Below are positions 40,850 to 49,313 of a DNA stretch of 64,000 nucleotides, piece by piece. Position 1 is the stretch's first letter, and each line of letters begins with the position of its first letter. The position numbers and the translations under genes were made by a program. This DNA comes from an uncultured Paracoccaceae bacterium (GTDB lineage: Bacteria; Pseudomonadota; Alphaproteobacteria; Rhodobacterales; Rhodobacteraceae). The stretch lies in NCBI GenBank assembly GCA_937146765.1, contig CAKZRP010000007.1, positions 124,001 to 188,000 on the forward strand. The letters are read 5' to 3'. The notes under the pieces were generated by a model, which was not told where the DNA came from, searched no databases, and saw nothing but the letters and a program-made list of their open reading frames with translations.

Positions 40850-41815
40850 TCAGTTGCCGGTCCAGGTGGCGCCGGCCGGGTCCTCGGTCTCGGTCACGCG
40901 GTAGAGGCTGGCCTCGCCGGTCATCGAGGGCGCGAGGGTATAGGCCTCGCCCGGTTTCAACAGGCAGGTGTCGCCCGCGTTGAGCACGGTTTCAAAGGTG
41001 CCCACTTGCAGCGCCCAGGTGCCGCGCATCGGCATCAGGACCACGTGTTTCTCCGGGGTGACAAGCTCGTCTTCGCCCAGCGAGTTGCGGGAGAGGAAAT
41101 CAACCTCAAAGCCGGGCTTGTCCTTCAGGAGCGCATCGGTGCCGATCACCTTGGCCGGTTTCTTGCCAGACAGGGCCATCAGGTCCCAGTAGCGCGCGAC
41201 ATAGCGGGGCACCACGGCCTCTACCGGCACTTCGGGGTAGGCTTTCATCTGCTCTTCGGTCAAGGTCGGCATCGGCTGCACGTTATGCGGCAGGGTCTGG
41301 CCCTTTTTGCTGTCATAAAGCACGCCGTTGTTGCCGAGGATCAGGCCGTGTGCCTGTGCTTCCTGGATCACCTGTGGCGCCCAGGTGACGCCGCCGCCGG
41401 CATCATCGCCACCGAGGATCGCCATGATCATGCCGTAGTCGGTGCCGACGTTTTCAAAGCCGCGGAAGATGCCGGTGGGGATGTTGAAGATATCGCCCTC
41501 TTCGGCGATGAACTCGCCCGCGTCGCCGTTGCGGCCCCAGAAGAAGCGCCAGCGGCCTTTGAGGACAAAGAAGACCTCGGCGGTGGTGTGGCTGTGCAGG
41601 CTGTTGCGGCACTTCGGCGGTTGGCCGGCGGCCCCGATGTTAAAGCCGGGGGTGTCGCGGATATGCACGTGCTGATCCGGGGATTCAGAGACGCCACCAC
41701 CGATGATGGTGAAGTTTTCCTTTTGGTTCGAGCCCGGCGTATGGGCGTCGATAAAGGCGGTCTTGCAGGGGCGCAGCTCGCCATAGCGGACGATGCGATC
41801 GTTGAGGGTAGACAT
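40850..41815 (-). CDS. bicupin protein, gentisate-dioxygenase-like
   Basis: Protein of 321 residues with two cupin domains (about 65-135 and 250-310). The first has metal ligands H74, H76 and E80 (LHSHTTAEVFFV), but the usual second-motif His is Arg (R118 in PTGIFRGFEN), so metal binding may be altered. The second cupin lacks the HxH motif, as in many bicupins. It could be a ring-cleavage dioxygenase, an isomerase or a non-catalytic ligand binder. RBS and spacing fit cotranscription with the hydrolase. Confidence 0.72.
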   Translation of the reverse strand: MSTLNDRIVRYGELRPCKTAFIDAHTPGSNQKENFTIIGGGVSESPDQHVHIRDTPGFNIGAAGQPPKCRNSLHSHTTAEVFFVLKGRWRFFWGRNGDAGEFIAEEGDIFNIPTGIFRGFENVGTDYGMIMAILGGDDAGGGVTWAPQVIQEAQAHGLILGNNGVLYDSKKGQTLPHNVQPMPTLTEEQMKAYPEVPVEAVVPRYVARYWDLMALSGKKPAKVIGTDALLKDKPGFEVDFLSRNSLGEDELVTPEKHVVLMPMRGTWALQVGTFETVLNAGDTCLLKPGEAYTLAPSMTGEASLYRVTETEDPAGATWTGN

Positions 41816-41975
41816 TTGTTTAGTCCTTTGATTTAAAACGGGAATTTTGTCAGGTGAAGCGGTCTGCTCCCGGCGGGCGCAGGTTCAACCGACGGGCCCG
41901 CAGCGACGCCCGATGCGCGTGATAGCGCCGGGTGCCTTCGCGAGCGTCCAGTTTCAAAAAGGAGCGGAGCGGCAT

Positions 41976-42461
41976 CTAGATCTCTCCGCTCTGCATGAGG
42001 ATCTGCTTCCAGACAGCGACCTCATCATAAAGCGCCCATTCCCGGCGCAGGCCCCAGGGGCCGAATTCTGCATGGCTCATCCCCATCACATGGACGCGGG
42101 CGCCGGTCGGGCGGTCAAAGCTGCCCCTGCCCTCATGCACCCCGTCGAGCAACCAGCGGATCGCGGCGCGCGGGGAGATCATATCGCCACCCATGCCGAT
42201 CTGGTGGTGGATGGTGAAGGTGGCGGAGGGGAAGGAGGAGCGCAGGCCGAGCCAGAAGCCATTGACCTCTTCGCGGCTGACGACGCTTTGCGCGCCGGGA
42301 TAGAACCCCATGACGCCGCGGTCATAGTCGGTCAGAACGTGGTTGAAATCCGCGTCCATGATCCGATGGAGGCTGTCGGCGTAGCGCTGCCCCCATTCAT
42401 TGTCGTTACCGCGCCCTGTGTAGGGGCCGGGGACGTCGATTTCGGGGGTGAAGGGCTTCAT
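41976..42461 (-). CDS. SnoaL-like (NTF2-fold) protein, single domain
   Basis: Protein of 161 residues matching the C-terminal half of the two-domain protein at 56781-57770. Shared blocks include PGPY-GRGNDNEWGQR, TIHHQIG and the C-terminal VWKQIL. The fold is found in polyketide cyclases, isomerases and hydratases; the reaction here is unknown. The ATG at 42461 overlaps the LacI stop codon by 4 nt. The first domain of the long paralogue is absent, and no remnant is visible upstream because the LacI gene abuts it. Confidence 0.75.
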   Translation of the reverse strand: MKPFTPEIDVPGPYTGRGNDNEWGQRYADSLHRIMDADFNHVLTDYDRGVMGFYPGAQSVVSREEVNGFWLGLRSSFPSATFTIHHQIGMGGDMISPRAAIRWLLDGVHEGRGSFDRPTGARVHVMGMSHAEFGPWGLRREWALYDEVAVWKQILMQSGEI

Positions 42462-43474
42462 GCGGTGAAGCCCTTCGGTCTGCGCGCTGAGGCGCGAATC
42501 TTCAATGAGCCGGAGATCAGGATCTGGCGTGGCTCGATATCGCCCTCGATCCGGTCGAGGAGCGTGTCCACCGTGGCGGTGACCATGCGGTTCACCGGCT
42601 GGCGGATGGTGGTCAGCTGGTAGGTCGGCCAATCGGCAAGCGGCACATCGTCGTAGCCGAGGACCGAGACGTCATCGGGGATCGACAGGCCCAGCTCGAA
42701 GCGCAGCACATCCATCACCGACAGCGCCATATAGTCGTTGCCGACAAAGACCGCATCGGGGCGGTCGGCGCCGGAGAACATGGTGCGGGCAATCTCGGCG
42801 GCGCGGTCGCGGTCATACATCGCGTCCTCCATCGCCACCATCTCATGCCCGAGATCGCGCAGGCCTTCGACAAATCCCAGGGTCCGGTCGCGGCCGGTGG
42901 TGGCGCCCTGCCAGCCGGCGATATGCGCGATGCGGGCATGTCCACCGCCCACGAGGAAATTGGCCGCCATCCGGCCCCCGGCCACGTTGTCGGTGGTCAC
43001 CGAACTGAGCCGGGCGTCATCCTGACCGCGGTTGAACATCACCACTGGAATGCCGGCCGCCGTGCAACGCTCGGTCAGGTGGTTGGAGACCGCAACCGAG
43101 GCGGTGATGATCCCGTCCACCTGATAATCGAGCAAGCGCTGCACCACGGGTTCGACGCTCTCGGTGGAGTTTTCGGCAAAGAAAACAAGCACCTGATAGT
43201 CGCGTTCCTGCAGGGCGCGGCTCAGGAGTTCCAGCGCCATCGGGTAGAACTGGTTCTTGAGGTCGGCTATCACCAGGCCGATGATGCGCGATCGGCCCGA
43301 GACCATGGCGCGCGCCAGAACATTGGGGCGATAGCCCAGCTCCTCGGCGGCTTTCTTCACCTTGGCGGCGGTGGCCTTGCTGACCGACCCACCGGGGGTG
43401 AAATAGCGGCTCACCGCGGACTGGCTGACACCGGCGCGTTCGGCGACCTGAAGGGAGGTTACTTTTTCGCTCAT
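42458..43474 (-). CDS. LacI-family transcriptional regulator, island A
   Basis: Regulator of 338 residues. The HTH reads QVAERAGVSQSAVSR (about 10-24) and the hinge helix GYRPNVLARAM, followed by a periplasmic-binding-protein-like sensor domain. The DNA-binding head is nearly identical to that of the LacI protein at 57757-58809. Start ATG 43474 overlaps the SDR stop by one base (TGATG); a slightly longer frame starts inside the SDR gene. Candidate operators lie at 44343-44358 and 44420-44436. Confidence 0.92.
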   Translation of the reverse strand: MSEKVTSLQVAERAGVSQSAVSRYFTPGGSVSKATAAKVKKAAEELGYRPNVLARAMVSGRSRIIGLVIADLKNQFYPMALELLSRALQERDYQVLVFFAENSTESVEPVVQRLLDYQVDGIITASVAVSNHLTERCTAAGIPVVMFNRGQDDARLSSVTTDNVAGGRMAANFLVGGGHARIAHIAGWQGATTGRDRTLGFVEGLRDLGHEMVAMEDAMYDRDRAAEIARTMFSGADRPDAVFVGNDYMALSVMDVLRFELGLSIPDDVSVLGYDDVPLADWPTYQLTTIRQPVNRMVTATVDTLLDRIEGDIEPRQILISGSLKIRASARRPKGFTA

Positions 43475-44238
43475 CAGCCTGCCGTCCATCCGCCGTCAAT
43501 GAGAATTGAGGTGCCCGTCACCATGGCCGAGGTATTGGAGGCCAGATAGAGCACGGCACCCATGATATCCTCCACCTCGCCGACGCGGGGCAGTTTGATC
43601 TTCGACAGGATCCAGGCGGCGCGCTCCGGGTTGTCGAAGGTGGATTGGGTCAGGGGCGTGCGGATGAAGGTCGGGCAGATGGTGTTGATGCGAATGTTGC
43701 TGTTGCCCCATTCCATCGCCATCGCCTTGACCATGCCCTCAAGCCCGTGTTTGGAGGCGCAATAGACCGCGCGGTCCAACCCGCCGACATGGCCCATCTG
43801 GCTCGAGATGTGAATGATCGAGCCGGGTTTGCCCGCCGCGATCATCGCCTTTGCCGCCCAGGTCGACAGGAAATAGGCGGAGCGCAGATTGACGTTCATC
43901 ACCGCGTCGTAATCCTCGGGCGTGGTCTCCAGCGCAGGCGTGTGGCGGGCAAGGCCGGCGGAGTTCAGCACGATATCGAACTTGCCATTCGCCAGTGCCG
44001 GTTCCAGCGCGGCGAGGTCGTTTTGGTCGAGCACCAGAGCCTCGGCCAAATAGCCTGCCTCGCGCAGGGCGGCGACGGTTTCGTTCAGACGCTCCGCGCC
44101 GCGCGCCGCGCAGGTCACATGCGCCCCGGCCGAGGTCAGAGCCACCGCGCAGCCCTGTCCGATGCCCGACGAGGCGCCGGTCACAAGGGCGCGTTTTCCC
44201 GTGAGGTCAAAGGAGGGAGGGCGGGGCAGCTCGGTCAT
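43474..44238 (-). CDS. short-chain dehydrogenase/reductase
   Basis: SDR of 254 residues. The cofactor motif is TGASSGIGQG near the N-terminus, NSAGLA lies near 90-95 and the catalytic triad is Ser (HISSQ), Tyr and Lys (YCASK). The acidic versus basic residue choice suggests NAD(H), but this is uncertain. It is the first gene of island A, so an alcohol or ketone oxidoreduction is the probable entry step. The ATG at 44238 is used; the ribosome-binding site is weak. Confidence 0.88.
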   Translation of the reverse strand: MTELPRPPSFDLTGKRALVTGASSGIGQGCAVALTSAGAHVTCAARGAERLNETVAALREAGYLAEALVLDQNDLAALEPALANGKFDIVLNSAGLARHTPALETTPEDYDAVMNVNLRSAYFLSTWAAKAMIAAGKPGSIIHISSQMGHVGGLDRAVYCASKHGLEGMVKAMAMEWGNSNIRINTICPTFIRTPLTQSTFDNPERAAWILSKIKLPRVGEVEDIMGAVLYLASNTSAMVTGTSILIDGGWTAG

Positions 44239-44342
44239 CTCGGGGTCCAGTTCATCGGGGCAGGGCGGGTCACTCTTGTCGCGCGCAACCCCGGTCTGGC
44301 GTGGTATCCAGAGGGGGTGCGTGACGGGTATCTCAGCGCGCT

Positions 44343-44358
44343 TTGCAAGCGATTGCAA
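44343..44358. promoter_or_regulatory. LacI-type operator upstream of island A
   Basis: TTGCAAGCGATTGCAA has the form of LacI-family operators (TTGCAA half-sites around a CG-containing centre) and lies 105 bp before the SDR start. It is a good target for the LacI protein two genes downstream. Confidence 0.6.
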
Positions 44359-44419
44359 GGTCAATATGACAAGAGATGTGACGTTAAGAAAGTAAAATCC
44401 GCATCTACTTCCGTCTCTC

Positions 44420-44436
44420 TATGGGTGCGTATGCAA
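44420..44436. promoter_or_regulatory. 17-bp motif shared with island B (copy 1)
   Basis: TATGGGTGCGTATGCAA differs at one base from TATGGGTGCGTTTGCAA at 56606-56622. The reverse strand contains a TTGCAWACG half-site like the one in the operator at 44343. Probably a second LacI site. Confidence 0.55.
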
Positions 44437-44505
44437 ACATGAGTGAGAGGGGCCAGGAAATGCAGGGCCTTAGCGGCCCCGCAGGATGCGCAAAATTTTG
44501 CGGGA

Positions 44506-47316
44506 TCAGGTCAGGCGGTCGGCAATCAACCCCAGCGGATGGCGTGGTTTCGCCTGTGACAGGCGCTCGGCCTGGCAGCGGCAAGAGAATCCCGTCACCG
44601 CGAGGTCGGGTGCCTCGGCAGTGGGTTTCTGCCACGACAGGTCAAAAAGGCGGCGCGAGATCTCTTGATGGCGGGCCTTATGGCCGAAGATCCCTGCCAT
44701 GCCGCAGCAGCCCGTCGCGGGGGTGCTGACCTCAAGCCCCAGCGCGGTGAAGACCTCGGCCCAGTCGCCGCGCGCCTTGGGGGCGCCGGTGCTTTCGGTG
44801 CAATGGGTCATCAGGGTGACGGGGCCGCCCGAGGCTTTGGGCATCCGGTGACCCGCTTGCAGGGCGCGCGACAGGAATTCTTGCGGCAAGAGCACCTCGG
44901 GCGCGGGGTGGCCGGACTTTGGATAATCCTGCCGAAAGGCCATCACAAAGGCCGGGTCGAGGCCCACCAGTGGCAGGCCCTTGGCGGTGACCGCTTGCAA
45001 GGCCTCGATCAGGGCGCGGGCCATGCGGTCGGCCTGTGCGGTGTCGCCCAAGTCGCGGGCGAGTTTGCCCGAGGGGCGCATCTCCAGCATCAAGGGGTGA
45101 AACCCCAGCGCGCTGAGGCCGCGCAGCACGTCGCGCTGGGTGTCGCCGTCAAACAGCGCCGAGAACCAGTCCATCACCACGATGACGGTGTGTTCGGGGA
45201 AGCTGCGCGCGGGCAGCTCCGCCACGCGCAGACGCCGCGCGCGGGGCAGGGGGGCGGCGAGGTCGGGCAGGTCCTTGAGCGCAAGCAGCCGCTCCGCAAG
45301 GCGGCGCGCCACGGGCCAGAGGGGGCGCACCAATGGCGTCAGGCGCTGTGCCAGCGGGCTCAGTCGTTCGGCCAGAAGGCTTAGGCGATCCTCCAGCGGG
45401 CGGGCGTGGCGGCTGTGATAATCAGCCAGAAAGGCCGCCCGCATCGCCGGGATATCCACCTGTACCGGGCAGGTGGAGGCGCAGGCCTTGCACCCGAGAC
45501 AGGTGTCGAGAATGCCGCGCAGGTCGTCTTCCTCCACGGTGGGCTGGCCGGTCCGTCGCCCCTCGGCCCAGGCGCGCAGTGCATCGGCGCGGCCCTTGGG
45601 CGAATGGCGCAGATCGCCCGTCGCCTTGAACGAGGGGCACATCGGCGTCGCGGCGGCATAGCTCAGACATTGCGCGTTGCCATTGCAGCGAAACGCTTTT
45701 TCCAGCGCATCCCCGGCCGGGCTGTTGAAGGGGCGGAAGGGCGTCGTGGCGATCCCCATGATCGCATCGCGGTTGGAGACCAGCTTGCCCGGATTGAAGC
45801 GCTCTTCGGGGTCAAAGGCGGCCTTGACCCCCTGCAGCGCGGCATAGGCCTCCGCCCCGATCCAATCGCGCAGGTAAGCGCCGCGCACCCCCTTGCCATG
45901 TTCGCCCCAGAAGATGCCGCCGTGGTGGCTGACCAGCGCAAAGATCTCGTCCGAAACCTGTTTCAGCGTCTCGCGCCCGACTGTGCTGTCGAGGTCGAGC
46001 GCGGGGCGGATGTGCAGGCAGCCCACGTCCACATGGCCGTAGATGCCGAAACTGAGGCCATGGCGGGTGAGGATTTCGAGAAAACTGTCGAGAAAGGCGG
46101 GCAGCTCTTCGGGGGGCACCACGCAATCCTCGACAAAGGCGACCGGGCGGGCGCGGCCCTCGACCTTGCCCAAGAGCCCCACCCCGGCGGAGCGGATCGC
46201 CCAGAGGGTTTTGATCTCTTCCGCGCCTTGCGCCACATATTGGGTGATGAGGCCGGGCAGGGTGTTGAGCCGCGCAAGGCAGGCGGTGACGCGGATGTCG
46301 ACCTCATCCACGTCGCCTGCGATCTCGATAAAACTATAGGCCATGGGCTGGTCGCCGCTGGGACGCAGCGGCTCCGGCAGGCCGTTCAGCAGCCCGGCGC
46401 TGGCGGCGAGGGCTTGCACCCGCTCGTCCATCACCTCGATCGCGGTGGGCTCGTCTTGCATCAAGGGCGTGGCGGAGGCGAGGGCGTCGCGAAAGCTGGC
46501 AAAGCCCGCCACGATCAGGCGCTTGGCGGCGGGCAGGGGGCGCAGTTTCACCCGGATCGCGGTGAGCGGGCCGAGGGTGCCTTCGGAGCCGGGCAGGAGC
46601 CGCGCCCAGTCGAAGGTGGTCTCATCCGCGCAGGCACGCTCCAGATCGTAGCCGGTAAAACGCCGGTTGAGGCGCGGGGTCTGCGCGACAAACGTGTCGC
46701 GCCCGGCGCGAGCAGCCGCCTCGGCCTGCGCCAGCATCAGTTTGGCCCAAGCGGGGGGCTCGGACCAACTGGCGAGCAACCCGGCGCCCCGCGCGATCTC
46801 CACCCCTACAAGGTTGTCGGAGGTCTTGCCATAGACCCGGCTGCCCTTGCCCGAGGCATCGGTGGAGACCATGCCGCCGAGGGTGCAGCGGGTGGAGGTC
46901 GAGGTCTCTGGCGCGAAGAACACCCCATGAGGCCGCAGCTGGTCGTTGAGGTCATCGAGCACCATGCCCGGCTCCACCTCGGCCCAGGTGGCATCGGGGG
47001 CAACAGCGATCAGCCGGTGCATATGGCGGCGCATGTCGAGGATGACGCCGTGGTTGAGGCTCTGCCCATTGGTGCCGGTGCCGCCGCCGCGCGCGGTCAC
47101 TGGCACCTGCGCAAAGGCGGGCTGTTCGAGCACGCCCATTAGCCGCACCACATCCGCCGCATCGCGCGGGGCGAGCACCAGATCGGGGGTGATGCGATAG
47201 ACCGAATTGTCCGTCGACATGGCGGCGCGCAGGGCGCTGTCATGGTCGATATCGCCAAGAAACCCCGCCGCGCGCAGGGCGTCCGGAAGGGCGGAGAGGG
47301 GAGCGGTCTGCGTCAT
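44506..47316 (-). CDS. FAD-linked oxidase/Fe-S dehydrogenase (YdiJ-like D-2-hydroxyacid dehydrogenase)
   Basis: Protein of 936 residues fusing a glycolate-oxidase/D-lactate-dehydrogenase-like FAD domain (PVTARGGGTGTNGQ near 75) to a GlpC-like iron-sulfur domain. The latter has CLGCKACASTCPV and an earlier NAQCLSY...MCPSF set, plus a C-terminal CCG-type motif TGCCGMAG. E. coli YdiJ, with this architecture, oxidises D-2-hydroxyglutarate. The gene is divergent from a LysR gene (63 bp), its likely regulator. D-lactate or glycolate are alternative substrates. Confidence 0.85.
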   Translation of the reverse strand: MTQTAPLSALPDALRAAGFLGDIDHDSALRAAMSTDNSVYRITPDLVLAPRDAADVVRLMGVLEQPAFAQVPVTARGGGTGTNGQSLNHGVILDMRRHMHRLIAVAPDATWAEVEPGMVLDDLNDQLRPHGVFFAPETSTSTRCTLGGMVSTDASGKGSRVYGKTSDNLVGVEIARGAGLLASWSEPPAWAKLMLAQAEAAARAGRDTFVAQTPRLNRRFTGYDLERACADETTFDWARLLPGSEGTLGPLTAIRVKLRPLPAAKRLIVAGFASFRDALASATPLMQDEPTAIEVMDERVQALAASAGLLNGLPEPLRPSGDQPMAYSFIEIAGDVDEVDIRVTACLARLNTLPGLITQYVAQGAEEIKTLWAIRSAGVGLLGKVEGRARPVAFVEDCVVPPEELPAFLDSFLEILTRHGLSFGIYGHVDVGCLHIRPALDLDSTVGRETLKQVSDEIFALVSHHGGIFWGEHGKGVRGAYLRDWIGAEAYAALQGVKAAFDPEERFNPGKLVSNRDAIMGIATTPFRPFNSPAGDALEKAFRCNGNAQCLSYAAATPMCPSFKATGDLRHSPKGRADALRAWAEGRRTGQPTVEEDDLRGILDTCLGCKACASTCPVQVDIPAMRAAFLADYHSRHARPLEDRLSLLAERLSPLAQRLTPLVRPLWPVARRLAERLLALKDLPDLAAPLPRARRLRVAELPARSFPEHTVIVVMDWFSALFDGDTQRDVLRGLSALGFHPLMLEMRPSGKLARDLGDTAQADRMARALIEALQAVTAKGLPLVGLDPAFVMAFRQDYPKSGHPAPEVLLPQEFLSRALQAGHRMPKASGGPVTLMTHCTESTGAPKARGDWAEVFTALGLEVSTPATGCCGMAGIFGHKARHQEISRRLFDLSWQKPTAEAPDLAVTGFSCRCQAERLSQAKPRHPLGLIADRLT

Positions 47317-47379
47317 CGGGGCGGCCTTTCGTTTGGCGGGATATTGACCGCTGCCGCAACTTCTTTGAAATAGAAAGTT

Positions 47380-48297
47380 ATGAAGACAGATTCAGAAAAT
47401 ACGAACTTCAACCTGCGGCACCTGCGCGCGATCCATGCAATCTGGGCCGAAGGCAGCTTTGCCCGCGCGGCGGAGCGGCTGGGGGTGGTGCCCTCGGCCC
47501 TGACCGAGACGGTGCGCCAGATCGAGGAGATCGCGGGCGGAGTGCTGTTTGACCGTCGCTCGCGCCCGCCGGAGCCGACGTCGCTGGGGCTGGATTTCCT
47601 GCGCGAAACGGCGCCGCTCTTGGATGACCTTGACCTCAGCCTGCAACGGTTGCGCGAGCGGGCGCGGGGGCAGGGCGGGGTGTTGCGGATCGGGGCGGCG
47701 CCCTCGGCGATTTCGCCCATCGTGGCCCCGGCGATTGCGGCGCTCAGGGCGCAGCACCCGGATCTGGTCATCACCCTGCACGATGATGTGGCCGAGGAAC
47801 TGGCGGAGCGGGTGGCGGATGGGCGGCTCGACCTTGCCATCGCGGGCCGCGCGCAAAGCTCGCCCGATCTGGTGCAGGAGGAGATTGCCGCCGATCCCTT
47901 TGGCCTTGGCTGTCCGCGCGGGCATCCTTTGGCGGGGCGTGGGGCGGTGCGGGTGGCGGAGATTGACCCCTCCGAGTTGATCCATCTCGATGCGAATACC
48001 GGCACCGCACGGCTGTTGGCGGATTGCCCAAACCTGCCCGCCGCTTACAAGACCGGTCCGCTCAGGTGCTATTCCACCATCGCGCAGCTTTGCCTTTTGC
48101 GCGCCGGGGGCGGAGTCGCGCTCCTGCCGCGCCGCGCCTTGGAGCTGTTCAATGACCCAGCGATCTGCTTTGTCGAGGTGCGCGACCTCGCGCTGGTGCG
48201 GCGGCTGTTTCTGGTGCAACGCAAACGCCAGATGCCCAGTCCCGCGATGGCGGCTTTTCTGGCGGCCCTCGCGCAAGCGGCGCAGAGAGAGGCTTGA
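47380..48297 (+). CDS. LysR-family transcriptional regulator
   Basis: LysR-type regulator of 305 residues. The N-terminal HTH reads GSFARAAERLGVVPSALTETV, and an effector-binding domain follows. Divergent from the YdiJ-like gene across 63 bp, the normal arrangement for a LysR protein controlling its neighbour. The GntR gene begins 54 bp after its stop. Confidence 0.9.
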   Translation: MKTDSENTNFNLRHLRAIHAIWAEGSFARAAERLGVVPSALTETVRQIEEIAGGVLFDRRSRPPEPTSLGLDFLRETAPLLDDLDLSLQRLRERARGQGGVLRIGAAPSAISPIVAPAIAALRAQHPDLVITLHDDVAEELAERVADGRLDLAIAGRAQSSPDLVQEEIAADPFGLGCPRGHPLAGRGAVRVAEIDPSELIHLDANTGTARLLADCPNLPAAYKTGPLRCYSTIAQLCLLRAGGGVALLPRRALELFNDPAICFVEVRDLALVRRLFLVQRKRQMPSPAMAAFLAALAQAAQREA

Positions 48298-48319
48298 GCC
48301 CTTAGCGCCAAGCGCGCTA

Positions 48320-48340
48320 CCTGTCATATCATATAACAGG
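48320..48340. promoter_or_regulatory. 21-bp near-palindrome upstream of gntR
   Basis: CCTGT-C-ATAT-C-ATAT-A-ACAGG is symmetric at nine of ten paired positions and lies 11 bp before the gntR ATG, over its ribosome-binding region. It is a strong autoregulatory operator candidate for the encoded FCD-type GntR protein. Confidence 0.65.
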
Positions 48341-48351
48341 ATGGACAGAGC

Positions 48352-49062
48352 ATGGCAGAGCGGGACGAGCCGGAGTTCAGCGGTACCTGGGCGCGGAAAC
48401 TCTCGAAAGAGAACCTGAGCGAGACCGCCTATCATGCGATCCGCGCCGCCCTGATGCACGCGCAACTGGCGCCGGGCACCAAGCTGCGGCTGCGACAGAT
48501 GGCGGCGCACTTTGGGGTGAGTGCCACCCCGATGCGCGAGGCCTTGATCCGGCTGGTCAATGAAAAGGCCCTGCAACTGGATGCGCGTGGCACCGCCTTT
48601 GTGCCGGAGCTGACCCTGACCGAGCTGCGCGAAATCCGCGGCATCCGGCTGATGCTGGAGGGGGATTGCGCGGCGCGGGCGGCGGAGCGGGCGGGTGATC
48701 CCGGTGCGGATGAGCTGCAGGAGATTCACGTCGGCATCATGGCAGCGCTGGAGGCGGAGGATTTTGCCCGCGCGGTGAACCTCAACACCGAATTCCACCT
48801 GTGCTTGTGTCGGCTGGCCGACCAGCCGGTGACCTATGACATCGTCGAAAGCCTCTGGGTGCGCTGCGGGCCGATCCTGTCGCGGCTTTATGACGAGGGC
48901 GTGCCGGGCTATGAGGGCGAGCATCCGCATCTGCGGCTGATCCGGGCCATTCGCGTCGGCGAGTCGCGCGCCGCGCGGGCGGAGATCGAGGCGGATATTC
49001 GCGGACTTGGTGCGGGGCTGGATCGCTTTGCCACGCAGGTGGATAGCGCGCTGGCGGTGTGA
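48352..49062 (+). CDS. GntR-family regulator with FCD domain
   Basis: Regulator of 236 residues with a winged HTH (about 25-90; LRQMAAHFGVSATPMREAL) and an FCD ligand domain (about 95-225). The FCD domain contains RLMLEGDCAARAAERA, NLNTEFHLCLCRLA and HPHLRLIRAI, giving the usual Asp/His metal-site pattern. It could control either the YdiJ-like gene or the island B operon that ends nearby. Confidence 0.88.
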   Translation: MAERDEPEFSGTWARKLSKENLSETAYHAIRAALMHAQLAPGTKLRLRQMAAHFGVSATPMREALIRLVNEKALQLDARGTAFVPELTLTELREIRGIRLMLEGDCAARAAERAGDPGADELQEIHVGIMAALEAEDFARAVNLNTEFHLCLCRLADQPVTYDIVESLWVRCGPILSRLYDEGVPGYEGEHPHLRLIRAIRVGESRAARAEIEADIRGLGAGLDRFATQVDSALAV

Positions 49063-49148
49063 CTCTCCTCCAAATGGTGTGATTTCAGCACCTTGCGCGG
49101 CCCGTCCTGGGCGTGGCAGCGTTGGTTTGCTCCTTTTGGGCAATTTGT

Positions 49149-49174
49149 AATAACAAATATCACATGATGTTATT
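49149..49174. promoter_or_regulatory. AATAACA/TGTTATT inverted repeat
   Basis: AATAACA (49149-49155) and TGTTATT (49168-49174) are perfect 7-bp arms with a 12-bp spacer in an AT-rich patch after gntR. It may be a second GntR site (both contain ATAACA) or part of the transcript-end region. Confidence 0.3.
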
Positions 49175-49203
49175 GAAAATTTCGATTTCGGGCGGTAAGG
49201 AGC

Positions 49204-49235
49204 AAAAAACCCCCTGCGCCACGCGGGGCAGGGGG
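49204..49235 (-). terminator. terminator of the island B transporter operon
   Basis: CCCCCTGC and GCAGGGGG form an 8-bp stem, with AAAAAA on the left that becomes a U-tract on the minus strand. It is located 79 bp past the stop of the MetE-like gene, the last gene of that operon. Confidence 0.85.
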
Positions 49236-49313
49236 AGTTCGATGTGTCGCGCAGAGTGTTTGGCGCGCACATCCCGCCACTGGGAATTAGGGTGGCGTAT
49301 CCTTGAACGCGGC

